DNA of 64,000 bases. It comes from JAGQYP01 sp041392305. GTDB lineage: Bacteria > Bacteroidota > Bacteroidia > Flavobacteriales_D > Crocinitomicaceae. Of the stretch, positions 24,373-32,140 are shown in pieces. The stretch covers positions 62,001 through 126,000 of the forward strand of contig JAWKMJ010000006.1 of the NCBI GenBank assembly GCA_041392305.1, given 5' to 3'. A program made the translations under genes and the position numbers. Under the pieces are notes generated by a model. The model was given only the letters and a program-made list of their open reading frames with translations. It was not told the DNA's origin and ran no database searches. Within the stretch, counting starts at the first letter, position 1, and the number at the start of each line of letters is the position of its first letter.

Positions 24373-24399
24373 AAAAAGGTCTCTTCAGAGGCCTTTTTT
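24373..24399. terminator. Bidirectional terminator between the adhesin and recR
   Basis: AAAAAGGTCTC (24373-24383) pairs with GAGGCCTTTTT (24388-24398) around TTCA, with T runs on both strands. It overlaps the recR stop codon. Confidence 0.8.
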
Positions 24400-25024
24400 A
24401 ATATCTGGGTTCTATGAATCCTTTAAATTCTGTACGATTTTCAATCGATTTACCCAAGGTGAGCTCGTCTGCATACTGCAATTCCGTGCCAATTGCTACG
24501 CCTCTGGATAGGGATGTGATTTTTAGTCCGATTTTCAGGGCTAGTTTTCGGAAGAGATAAAAGTTTGTTGTATCTCCTTCCATTCCAGAATTTAAAGCTA
24601 GAATGACTTCAGAAACAGTATCATTTTCAATTCGAGAAATCAAACTTTCAATATTGAGATCTGAAGGTCCAATGCCATCAATCGGACTTATAACCCCACC
24701 GAGGACATGATAAACGCCTTTAAAGCTCTCTGTATTCTCAATTGCAAGAATATCTCTAATATCTTCTACAACGCAAATGATTTGTGAATCTCTAGAAGGA
24801 TTAGAGCAAATAGAGCAGATTTCAGTGTCTGAAATATTGTGGCAAACTTTGCATGATTTAACATTCTCCATCATCTCAATAAAGGCATTTGAAAAAGCTT
24901 CAACTTCAGACTTTTCTCTATTAAGTAAGTTCAAAACTAGTCGAAGGGCCGATTTTTTTCCGATACCAGGAAGTGTAGAAAGTTGTTCTACTGCATTTTC
25001 AATGTACTTGGAATGTATATTCAT
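24398..25024 (-). CDS. recR: Recombination mediator RecR
   Basis: RecR works with RecF/RecO to load RecA at gaps. The 208-residue protein shows an N-terminal helix-hairpin-helix (LSTLPGIGKKSALRLVLNLL), a zinc finger with Cys58, Cys61, Cys70 and Cys73 (CKVCHNISDTEICSIC), and a Toprim domain (CVVEDIRDILAIE, ALNSGMEGD). It ends with a usual C-terminal block (SLSRGVAIGTELQYADELTL). Full length. A TAAATTTG -7 element at 25033-25040 (minus strand) sits only nine bases upstream of the ATG, so the leader is very short. Confidence 0.96.
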   Translation of the reverse strand: MNIHSKYIENAVEQLSTLPGIGKKSALRLVLNLLNREKSEVEAFSNAFIEMMENVKSCKVCHNISDTEICSICSNPSRDSQIICVVEDIRDILAIENTESFKGVYHVLGGVISPIDGIGPSDLNIESLISRIENDTVSEVILALNSGMEGDTTNFYLFRKLALKIGLKITSLSRGVAIGTELQYADELTLGKSIENRTEFKGFIEPRY

Positions 25025-25098
25025 ATTAAATACAAATTTAGCATTTGTTTCATAATCCCATTCTTTCCTATGAATATTGTATCTTTGCCCTTCTTGTC

Positions 25099-25758
25099 AT
25101 GGAAAAAATCGAATTCACTTTATTTGGTCTGCATTTGTTAGAGCCTATGGCTTTAATAACCAATTCATTAATCGCAATTGTTTGCTCGTGGATATTTTTC
25201 AAGCTGTTTCGAAAGAACAAAACCGATGAATATGTTCACTATTGGGCCTTGTTCTTTCTAACTTTCGCACTTTCTACATTCGGAGGAGGTTTTGCTCATC
25301 TTTTTTATAATTATACTGGGGATTATGGGAAAATTCCTGTTTTTAGTTTGGCTGTGATTGCGAATTTCTTTATTGATCGTGCTTGCTTTACTCTTGTTGA
25401 AGACAGGAAAAAACGCGACTGGATTGAATATATACTAATTGCTAAAACAGTATTGAGTGTATTGCTTATTGCTGGAATGGTTGAATATATTGGGAAGAAA
25501 ATCTTTTTGATTGTTCAGTTCAATACGATAATTACTGCTGCAGGAATATTGGTGTGGTTTGGGATAAAAACTAAAGATAATTCAGACGCCTGGAAGTATT
25601 TCTTCTTTGGAATAGGGATTTTACTGATCACCGCTTTGGTGCAAATATTGAAAATTAATATCCACCTCTGGTTTAATAAAGATGATTTCTCTCATATTCT
25701 TATAACCATATCCATGCTTCTTTTCTACAAGGGAGTGAAAAGATTCAAGTCACTTTGA
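25099..25758 (+). CDS. Seven-helix membrane protein of unknown function
   Basis: About 219 residues from the ATG at 25099. A longer in-frame start at 25045 would precede the probable promoter element TATCTTTG at 25080-25087, so I chose the shorter form. About seven hydrophobic helices are visible, with a conserved-looking FGGGFAHLFYNYTG stretch between two early helices. The layout recalls small ceramidase-like membrane families, but I cannot assign it. It is divergent from recR with a shared gap of 74 bases. Its stop codon abuts that of the next minus-strand gene. Confidence 0.72.
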   Translation: MEKIEFTLFGLHLLEPMALITNSLIAIVCSWIFFKLFRKNKTDEYVHYWALFFLTFALSTFGGGFAHLFYNYTGDYGKIPVFSLAVIANFFIDRACFTLVEDRKKRDWIEYILIAKTVLSVLLIAGMVEYIGKKIFLIVQFNTIITAAGILVWFGIKTKDNSDAWKYFFFGIGILLITALVQILKINIHLWFNKDDFSHILITISMLLFYKGVKRFKSL

Positions 25759-26421
25759 TCAGAATTTTTTTGGAGAGGTATGACTTACACCTTGGTTTTG
25801 ATATTTGGGTGAACTTCCACCAATAGTATTGGTGTTTGAGGGTTTGTAATTTCTCGAATTATAATTTGAAACGCCCCTATTGGAATTTAAATTTGTATTC
25901 AAGTTCACACCTTGATTGCCTTTATATTGATTCATGCCACCCGTACTTGGGTTGTAAACAGCATTTTTATTTCTCCATGCATAGCCTTTATTGTAAGCGT
26001 CTACCTCTGCCTTTTGAATCAGTTCATTCGCCCTGGCTTTTAAAATTGAATAGATATCTGCTTGATCTACTTTTGATGATTTGGGGTGGAGATAGGGGTC
26101 ATTCGCATAGGCCATGTCGTTAGGATTGAAACCAATGTAACCGAATATGCGATCATAGACGTATTTATTAATATCTCCCGAGGAAGTTCTTTGATAAGTA
26201 AAACCTAATTCAGGATAGTTAGTAGATACAGCTTTTGCATTCATGATAAAACCATTGGAAATCACCCGGTGATCACTTAAATCTTTAAAAATGTTTACCG
26301 CATGTAGTTCGTCATGAGTATCCAGGAGCTTAGCATCTAACTCAGATCCTTCCTGAGAAAAAACGAAAACGAATGGGGAAAATAGAAAAAGGCCAAACAC
26401 AAATAGATTAAAGGTTTTCAT
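25759..26421 (-). CDS. Secreted protein with an Asn/Gly/Ser-rich tail, unknown function
   Basis: The 220-residue product has a signal peptide (FNLFVFGLFLFSPFVFVFSQ). A folded-looking region follows at about 25-150 (DTHDELHAVNIFKDLSDHRV, NKYVYDRIFGYIGFNPND, IYSILKARANELIQKAEVDA). The C-terminal 70 residues are low-complexity and rich in Asn, Gly, Ser and Tyr. No family recognised. It is transcribed divergently from proS, 56 bases away. Confidence 0.68.
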   Translation of the reverse strand: MKTFNLFVFGLFLFSPFVFVFSQEGSELDAKLLDTHDELHAVNIFKDLSDHRVISNGFIMNAKAVSTNYPELGFTYQRTSSGDINKYVYDRIFGYIGFNPNDMAYANDPYLHPKSSKVDQADIYSILKARANELIQKAEVDAYNKGYAWRNKNAVYNPSTGGMNQYKGNQGVNLNTNLNSNRGVSNYNSRNYKPSNTNTIGGSSPKYQNQGVSHTSPKKF

Positions 26422-26477
26422 ACTAAAAGATTTAGAGGAATTATTACTTTTGCTTCAAGATAAGAAAAAAATTCCAA

Positions 26478-27953
26478 ATGGCAAATAAGCATACAACTAG
26501 AAATGAGGATTATAGCAAATGGTACAATGAATTGGTAGATCGTGCTGATCTGGCAGAACATTCGGATGTTCGAGGTTGTATGGTGATCAAACCTTACGGA
26601 TTCGCCATTTGGGAAAAAATGAAAGATGTATTGGATCGAAAATTTAAGGAAACCGGACATACCAATGCCTATTTTCCTTTGTTTATACCGAAATCCTATC
26701 TTTCAAAGGAAGCGAGTCATGTGGATGGTTTTGCAAAAGAGTGTGCCGTTGTAACTCATTACCGTCTGAAAAATGCCGACGATGGAAGTGGGGTGGTCGT
26801 AGATCCCGATGCGAAATTAGAGGAAGAATTAATCGTTCGTCCTACTTCTGAAACAATTATTTGGAATTCATATAAAAAATGGATTCAATCTCATCGGGAT
26901 TTGCCTATTCTGATCAATCAATGGGCGAATGTGGTTAGATGGGAAATGCGAACCCGACTTTTCCTAAGAACAGCTGAGTTCTTATGGCAGGAAGGACATA
27001 CAGCACATGCAACCAAACAAGAAGCGATAGAGGAGGCAGAAAAAATGAACAATGTATATGCAGAGTTCGTTGAAAAATACATGGCCGTGCCGGTTATAAA
27101 AGGAGTGAAAACTGAATCGGAAAGATTTGCTGGAGCGGATGAAACTTATTGTATTGAAGCTCTGATGCAAGATGGAAAAGCTCTTCAAGCAGGAACGTCA
27201 CACTTTTTGGGTCAAAATTTTGCCAAGGCTTTTGATGTGAAGTATGCAACAAATGAAGGGAATCAGGAATATGTTTGGGCGACCTCTTGGGGGGTCTCAA
27301 CCCGACTAATGGGCGCATTAATCATGGCTCACTCGGATGATGAAGGCTTGGTGATCCCTCCCAGATTGGCACCTGTCCAGGTAGCTATTATTCCTATTTA
27401 TAAAGGAGAAGAAGAGTTTGGAATAGTCGACGAAAAAGCTAAGGAGATCATGAGAAATCTTACCGAGGCAGGATTGCGAGTGAAATACGATGATGATGAT
27501 AATCGAAGACCTGGATGGAAATTTGCTGAATATGAAACTAAAGGGGTTCCCGTGAGATTAGCTATTGGAGCCAGAGATTTAAAGGAAAATATTATTGAAG
27601 TTGCAAGAAGAGATACCAAAGAAAAGGTGTCTGTTGCCATCTCTGGAATAGAAAATTATGTGATCGACCTTTTGAAGGATATTCAGAAAAGCATGTTTGA
27701 GCGAGCTAAGTCGTTTAGAGATGAACATATTACCGATGTTTCGAGTTTTGACGAGTTCAAAGATATATTAGAGACAAAAGGTGGGTTTATTCGAGCTCAT
27801 TGGGACGGAACTCAGGAAACAGAGGAAAAGATAAAAGAACTTACAAAAGCAACCATCCGATGCATTCCATTGGACGAGGCACCAACAAATGGCAATTGTG
27901 TCTTCACTGGAAATCCATCTAAGCAGAGAGTATTGTTTGCTAAAGCTTATTAA
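26478..27953 (+). CDS. proS: Prolyl-tRNA synthetase (archaeal/eukaryotic-like short form)
   Basis: The 491-residue class II synthetase charges tRNA-Pro. It contains DVRGCMVIKPYGFAIWEKM, the RPTSETIIWNSYKKWIQSHR motif 2 region, FLRTAEFLWQEGHTAH, a core with GTSHFLGQNFAKAF and SWGVSTRLMGALIMAH, and then an anticodon-binding domain. It lacks the long insertion editing domain of the classical bacterial type and matches the ProRS-3 group common in Bacteroidota. A TACTTTTG -7 element at 26445-26452 lies 25 bases upstream of the ATG. Confidence 0.96.
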   Translation: MANKHTTRNEDYSKWYNELVDRADLAEHSDVRGCMVIKPYGFAIWEKMKDVLDRKFKETGHTNAYFPLFIPKSYLSKEASHVDGFAKECAVVTHYRLKNADDGSGVVVDPDAKLEEELIVRPTSETIIWNSYKKWIQSHRDLPILINQWANVVRWEMRTRLFLRTAEFLWQEGHTAHATKQEAIEEAEKMNNVYAEFVEKYMAVPVIKGVKTESERFAGADETYCIEALMQDGKALQAGTSHFLGQNFAKAFDVKYATNEGNQEYVWATSWGVSTRLMGALIMAHSDDEGLVIPPRLAPVQVAIIPIYKGEEEFGIVDEKAKEIMRNLTEAGLRVKYDDDDNRRPGWKFAEYETKGVPVRLAIGARDLKENIIEVARRDTKEKVSVAISGIENYVIDLLKDIQKSMFERAKSFRDEHITDVSSFDEFKDILETKGGFIRAHWDGTQETEEKIKELTKATIRCIPLDEAPTNGNCVFTGNPSKQRVLFAKAY

Positions 27954-27955
27954 TT

Positions 27956-28636
27956 ATGGATGATAAAAAAATAATTGAACTTCTTAAGAATAAAGTCTGC
28001 CTCAAACAAGAGATTTTTCAGAGATCTAAAGGGGTCATTCAAGATTTTAAAGAAGTTCTGAACGATTTAATAGAGAAACTAGTAAGAGATTTTGCAAATC
28101 ACGATAACCGAGTTATTATTAAAGCGGAGGAAAAAGGTGAGTACGCCGCCAACGTAACAATTGGATCGGATACCCTCGTTTTTTTTATGCACACCAATGT
28201 TTTTAAATTGCCTGAAGATCACTCTCAATGGCAGATGAGTTATTTAAAGGATAATCCGGATAATGCCTATTGCAGTATCATTCATGTCTATAATTTTTTA
28301 TCGGATTCTTTTCGATACGACAGAGAAGATGATTTAGGGTATTTATTGGCTCGCGTCTTTGTAAACAAGGAAGGCCATTTTTTTGTGGAAGGGCACGATC
28401 GATTGGGAATCGAATATCGCGATTTAATGCATGATGTTCTTGATAAAGAGAAGATAGAAGAGGTATTGATTAAATGCATCGAATATGCAATAGAATTTGA
28501 TTTGTACACCCCACCATACCAAGCGGTAGAAACGGCAACAGTCTACCAACTTAAAGAAGTCAACCAAATTATGAAAATGAAAACCGGTAAAAGACTGGGA
28601 TTCAAGTTTCAAAATGAACAGGATCAAATTATCTAA
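27956..28636 (+). CDS. Conserved hypothetical cytoplasmic protein, co-transcribed with proS
   Basis: The 226-residue product starts two bases after the proS stop codon. It has no signal peptide or membrane helix. Visible features are an N-terminal helical region (DFKEVLNDLIEKLVRDFANH), a strand-rich middle (TLVFFMHTNVFKLPEDHSQW, VFVNKEGHFFVEGHDRLGIE) and a helical end (KIEEVLIKCIEYAIEFDLY). I do not recognise a named domain. The context suggests a housekeeping protein expressed with translation genes. Confidence 0.72.
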   Translation: MDDKKIIELLKNKVCLKQEIFQRSKGVIQDFKEVLNDLIEKLVRDFANHDNRVIIKAEEKGEYAANVTIGSDTLVFFMHTNVFKLPEDHSQWQMSYLKDNPDNAYCSIIHVYNFLSDSFRYDREDDLGYLLARVFVNKEGHFFVEGHDRLGIEYRDLMHDVLDKEKIEEVLIKCIEYAIEFDLYTPPYQAVETATVYQLKEVNQIMKMKTGKRLGFKFQNEQDQII

Positions 28637-28654
28637 AAAAATTGGTTCTGAATA

Positions 28655-28685
28655 TTTGCAGGTATTTTTAAATCACTTATATTTG
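28655..28685 (+). promoter_or_regulatory. Consensus Bacteroidota promoter for the tRNA-Glu pair and rpsT
   Basis: TTTG (28655-28658), 19 bases, TATATTTG (28678-28685). This is an exact match to the TTTG / TAnnTTTG pattern, with a start near 28692. A small hairpin (TTTTGGG 28696-28702 with CCCAAAA 28707-28713) follows immediately before the first tRNA. Confidence 0.8.
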
Positions 28686-28716
28686 CACTCCGAAATTTTG
28701 GGATAGCCCAAAAAAT

Positions 28717-28788
28717 GGCCCGTTCGTCTAGTGGTTAGGACGCAAGGTTTTCATCCTTGAAACAGGAGTTCGATTCTCCTACGGGCTG
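28717..28788 (+). tRNA. tRNA-Glu (TTC), copy 1
   Basis: A 72-base cloverleaf. The acceptor is GGCCCGT / ACGGGCT with discriminator G, the D arm begins TCGTCTAGTGGTTAGGA, the anticodon loop contains TTC and the T arm is AGGAGTTCGATTCTCCT. Only CA follows the discriminator, so CCA is not encoded. Identical to the copy at 28812. Confidence 0.96.
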
Positions 28789-28811
28789 CAAAAATTATTG
28801 AAAGGCTTAAC

Positions 28812-28883
28812 GGCCCGTTCGTCTAGTGGTTAGGACGCAAGGTTTTCATCCTTGAAACAGGAGTTCGATTCTCCTACGGGCTG
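28812..28883 (+). tRNA. tRNA-Glu (TTC), copy 2
   Basis: Identical in sequence to the tRNA at 28717-28788 and 23 bases after it. Only 33 bases separate it from rpsT and no terminator is visible between, so a tRNA-tRNA-rpsT transcript is likely. Confidence 0.96.
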
Positions 28884-28916
28884 CACAATTTTAGAATAAA
28901 AGATTAATTAGAAAAG

Positions 28917-29168
28917 ATGGCAAATCACAAATCTGCATTAAAAAGAGTAAGATCTGATAAGGCGAAATATCTAAGAAACAGATACCAGCACAAAACAGCT
29001 AGAAATGCTGTGAGAAAACTGAGAGCGCTAACAGACAAAAAAGAGGCTGAGAAATTGCTTCCTGAAGTAGCTGCTATGTTGGATAAATTGGCGAAAAACA
29101 ATATCATCCACAAAAACAAAGCGGCTAACTTGAAGTCTAAATTGGCTTCTCACGTTAACGCACTTTAA
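28917..29168 (+). CDS. rpsT: 30S ribosomal protein S20
   Basis: The 83-residue basic protein begins MANHKSALKRVRSDKAKYLR and ends with a helical NNIIHKNKAANLKSKLASHV block typical of bS20, which binds 16S rRNA in the small subunit. The length fits the family. It lies directly downstream of two tRNA-Glu genes and ends before a strong terminator. Confidence 0.97.
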   Translation: MANHKSALKRVRSDKAKYLRNRYQHKTARNAVRKLRALTDKKEAEKLLPEVAAMLDKLAKNNIIHKNKAANLKSKLASHVNAL

Positions 29169-29193
29169 TACTCTTTTGTATTACGAACTAATG

Positions 29194-29219
29194 CAGGTCT
29201 TCCGAGGAAGGCCTTTTTT
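29194..29219 (+). terminator. Rho-independent terminator after rpsT
   Basis: AGGTCTTCC can pair with GGAAGGCCT (a short bulge near the loop), followed by six T. Confidence 0.75.
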
Positions 29220-29239
29220 CGTTATATAAAGTTACCTTT

Positions 29240-29887
29240 TTGAGCACCTGGGGAGAAATACTGAAAACTGAATTTGAACAGCCTTATTTTAAGGAATTAA
29301 AGGCCTATGTGGATGAACAATACAACAACCATGTGTGTTACCCACCAAAAGAAGAAATATTCAATGCTTTTCGAAGATGTGATTTTGAGTCGACTCGTGT
29401 AGTAATCATTGGACAAGATCCCTATCACGGAAAGGGACAGGCTCATGGATTGTGTTTTTCAGTAAACGATGGAGTTAAATTTCCGCCTTCCCTTCAAAAT
29501 ATTTTCAAAGAAATTCAGTCGAATCTGCACATCCCTCCGCCCGAATCTGGAAATCTAAACCGATGGGCTGAACAAGGAGTGCTGCTATTAAATGCTGTCT
29601 TGTCTGTGCGGGAGTCTGAACCAGGATCGCACCAAAAAAGGGGATGGGAGACTTTTACGGATAGGGTAATTCAAATTGTATCTGAAGAAAAAGAACATGT
29701 AGTCTTTTTACTCTGGGGTGCATTTGCCATCTCTAAAAGTGCTTTAATTGATCAAAATAAACACCTTGTATTGACTTCTACACATCCAAGTCCATTTTCT
29801 GCTCATAAGGGGTTTCTTGGATGTGGACATTTCTCTAAAACTAACCTATATTTGCAGTCAAAAAAATTAGAACCAATTAAGTGGTAA
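29240..29887 (+). CDS. ung: Uracil-DNA glycosylase (family 1)
   Basis: Ung removes uracil from DNA as the first step of base excision repair. The 215-residue protein shows the water-activating GQDPYHGKGQAHGLCFSV block with Asp60, the uracil-binding LLNAVLSVRE region, and HPSPFSAHKGFLGCGHF with the catalytic His. The only fitting start is TTG at 29240 (STWGEILKTEF), which aligns with the family N-terminus. It follows the rpsT terminator closely and is followed by hemE two bases after its stop. Confidence 0.96.
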   Translation: MSTWGEILKTEFEQPYFKELKAYVDEQYNNHVCYPPKEEIFNAFRRCDFESTRVVIIGQDPYHGKGQAHGLCFSVNDGVKFPPSLQNIFKEIQSNLHIPPPESGNLNRWAEQGVLLLNAVLSVRESEPGSHQKRGWETFTDRVIQIVSEEKEHVVFLLWGAFAISKSALIDQNKHLVLTSTHPSPFSAHKGFLGCGHFSKTNLYLQSKKLEPIKW

Positions 29888-29889
29888 AT

Positions 29890-30924
29890 ATGTCATACGA
29901 AAACGATCTTATTCTAAAGCAAGCAAGAGGAGAACAAACCGATAGATTTCCAGTTTGGTTGATGCGTCAAGCAGGAAGAATATTACCAGAATACCGAGCT
30001 ATTCGAAATTCCCTATCAGGGTTTAAAGAATTGGTTGAAACGCCCGAGTTGGCCGCTGAAGTAACGATTCAGCCTGTTGATATTTTAGGAGTGGATGCAG
30101 CAATCATCTTTTCTGATATTTTGGTAGTTCCGGAAGCTATGGGATTGGAATACCAAATGATTGAGAAAAAAGGACCGTGGTTCGAAAAAACAATCGATTC
30201 AGAGCAAGATTTGAGCTTGATTTCTGCAGATATCGATGTTGAGGAGGAATTGAAATATGTGATGGATGCAATTCAGATAACAAAAAAGGAATTGAACGGA
30301 CGTGTACCTTTAATTGGTTTTTGTGGTGCGCCTTGGACGATTCTCTGCTATATGACAGAAGGACAAGGTTCTAAAACGTTTTCCAAAGCCCGGAAAATTC
30401 TGTACCAAAATCCCCAACTGGCACATCAGCTACTAAACGCCATTACCGATGTTTCCATTCGGTATTTAAAAGCACAGATTAAAGCTGGAGCTGATATGGT
30501 TCAGATTTTTGATTCATGGGCAGGAATCCTCCCTCCAAATCAATATGAGGAGTTTGGCACGAATTATGTCTCTAGAATATGTGAAGCAATCAATGAAGTT
30601 CCTGTAACAATTTTTGCAAAAGGAGCGTATTTTGCAAGAGATGCTTTCGCTAAATTAGATTGTAACACGATTGGGATCGATTGGAATATGGATATTGAAG
30701 AGTCGAGAAGGATTATCGGACCTAATAAAACACTTCAGGGAAATCTGGATCCTTGTTTGCTCTATGCAGACTTCAAAACCATCGAATCTGAAACGAATAA
30801 AATGCTTAAAAAGTTTGGGAATAGCAGGCATATTGCTAATTTAGGGCACGGAGTTTACCCAGATACCGATCCGGAAAAGGTCAAGTGCTTCATTGAGACA
30901 GTTAAGAACTTTAAAATAAAATAG
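29890..30924 (+). CDS. hemE: Uroporphyrinogen decarboxylase
   Basis: HemE removes four carboxyl groups from uroporphyrinogen III to give coproporphyrinogen III in haem synthesis. The roughly 344-residue protein contains RFPVWLMRQAGRILPEYRA, the substrate-binding FSDILVVPEAMG region, IGFCGAPWTILCYMTEG, and NLGHGVYPDTDPEKV near the end. I chose the ATG at 29890, two bases after the ung stop; a GTG at 29881 would overlap ung and adds only three residues. Confidence 0.97.
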   Translation: MSYENDLILKQARGEQTDRFPVWLMRQAGRILPEYRAIRNSLSGFKELVETPELAAEVTIQPVDILGVDAAIIFSDILVVPEAMGLEYQMIEKKGPWFEKTIDSEQDLSLISADIDVEEELKYVMDAIQITKKELNGRVPLIGFCGAPWTILCYMTEGQGSKTFSKARKILYQNPQLAHQLLNAITDVSIRYLKAQIKAGADMVQIFDSWAGILPPNQYEEFGTNYVSRICEAINEVPVTIFAKGAYFARDAFAKLDCNTIGIDWNMDIEESRRIIGPNKTLQGNLDPCLLYADFKTIESETNKMLKKFGNSRHIANLGHGVYPDTDPEKVKCFIETVKNFKIK

Positions 30925-30934
30925 ATCAGAGATC

Positions 30935-32092
30935 ATGAAAAAAGTAATTTACACATTATCAGTTATCCTAATCGCTGGATTCGCTTACAACCAGGAAATA
31001 GAAAACTTAGTTCCTAATCCAGGGTTTGAAGAGGTTTCAGGAAAAATTTCTAAACTGGGACAAATCGATAAAGCGAATGGATGGATTAGCGGAACAGCTC
31101 AAGCAGCGGATTTATTCTCAAATCGTTCTAAGGATCCAAATACACAAGTGCCAATGAATGCTTATGGTTCAGAAGAACCGATGGATGGGAATGGAGGAAA
31201 TTATGCTGGAATTGTAGCTTTTTCCCACAATAACAAAATCCCAAGATCGTATGTGACAACTAAGCTAACTGCTCCGATGAAAAAAGGAATGAAATATTGT
31301 GTTTCCTTCAATGTGAGTTTGGCTGAATTTTCAAAATACAATTCGAATAATATTGCTGCACATTTCTCCAAAAGACAATATAATTTTGAAGAAAAGGTAA
31401 ATATTATTGAAGAACCTCATATCAAACACATTGATAATATCATTTTCAAAGCCACGTATAACTGGGATAAAATTTGTGGAGTATATACTTCTGAAGGTGG
31501 TGAGAAGTATATTACAATTGGGAATTTTGAAAATAACGAGGATACTCAAAGTGACAAGAATAAAATTGATACAGATCAAAAGGGAACTCCTGTAATTGGA
31601 GCTTATTATTATCTAGATAATATTGAGGTACGACTAATTGATTATGATGATGAGTGCAAGTGTGAGGAAAAAGAAGAAAAAGCAAAAGAAGTGGTGTATA
31701 TGTCTTCAGTCTTAAGACCAGAGAATCTTGAACCAATTGACATCGCTCCCTACAATACTTTATTTTATGCTCAAGGAAGTAGCGACTTGAATTCAACGAG
31801 TGAAAAGAATCTTACGGAACTTTCAGATATTATGTTGAAAAATGACAATTTGAAAATTACCATTACCGCACATTCAGATAAGTCTGAAGAAGAAAAAGCA
31901 GAATCGAAACCAGCTTTTGCAAATATGAGTGCAAAAAGAGCGGAGGTGGTTAAGAAATTTTTGATGGATGAAGGAATTCGTCCGGAAAGAATTATTATCG
32001 TTGATAAAAAAGCAGAGGTTCCTGTAGATGATTCAGGTAGTGAGATTGGTTTGGCTAAGAATAGAAGAGTCGAATTTAAATTCTCAAAATAA
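30935..32092 (+). CDS. Secreted protein with a jelly-roll-like domain and a C-terminal OmpA domain
   Basis: The 385-residue product has a signal peptide (VIYTLSVILIAGFAYNQ). It then opens LVPNPGFEE, typical of carbohydrate-binding-like jelly-roll domains, with strands such as GMKYCVSFNVSLAEFSKY and GAYYYLDNIEVRLIDYDD. A short acidic/lysine linker (about 237-250) leads to an OmpA-like peptidoglycan-binding domain at about 270-385 (LFYAQGSSDLNSTSEKNLTE, ITITAHSDKSE, SAKRAEVVKKFLMDEGI, NRRVEFKF). It probably tethers an outer-envelope domain to the wall. It sits between hemE and a terminator. Confidence 0.82.
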   Translation: MKKVIYTLSVILIAGFAYNQEIENLVPNPGFEEVSGKISKLGQIDKANGWISGTAQAADLFSNRSKDPNTQVPMNAYGSEEPMDGNGGNYAGIVAFSHNNKIPRSYVTTKLTAPMKKGMKYCVSFNVSLAEFSKYNSNNIAAHFSKRQYNFEEKVNIIEEPHIKHIDNIIFKATYNWDKICGVYTSEGGEKYITIGNFENNEDTQSDKNKIDTDQKGTPVIGAYYYLDNIEVRLIDYDDECKCEEKEEKAKEVVYMSSVLRPENLEPIDIAPYNTLFYAQGSSDLNSTSEKNLTELSDIMLKNDNLKITITAHSDKSEEEKAESKPAFANMSAKRAEVVKKFLMDEGIRPERIIIVDKKAEVPVDDSGSEIGLAKNRRVEFKFSK

Positions 32093-32114
32093 GAACGAAT
32101 TAATAGTATATTTG

Positions 32115-32140
32115 AAGGGTGCGACGAGCACCCTTTTTTT
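32115..32140 (+). terminator. Rho-independent terminator before the MFS gene
   Basis: AAGGGTGC (32115-32122) pairs perfectly with GCACCCTT (32128-32135), ending in seven T. The next ATG follows directly at 32141. A TATATTTG -7 element at 32107-32114 overlaps its front edge. Confidence 0.85.
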
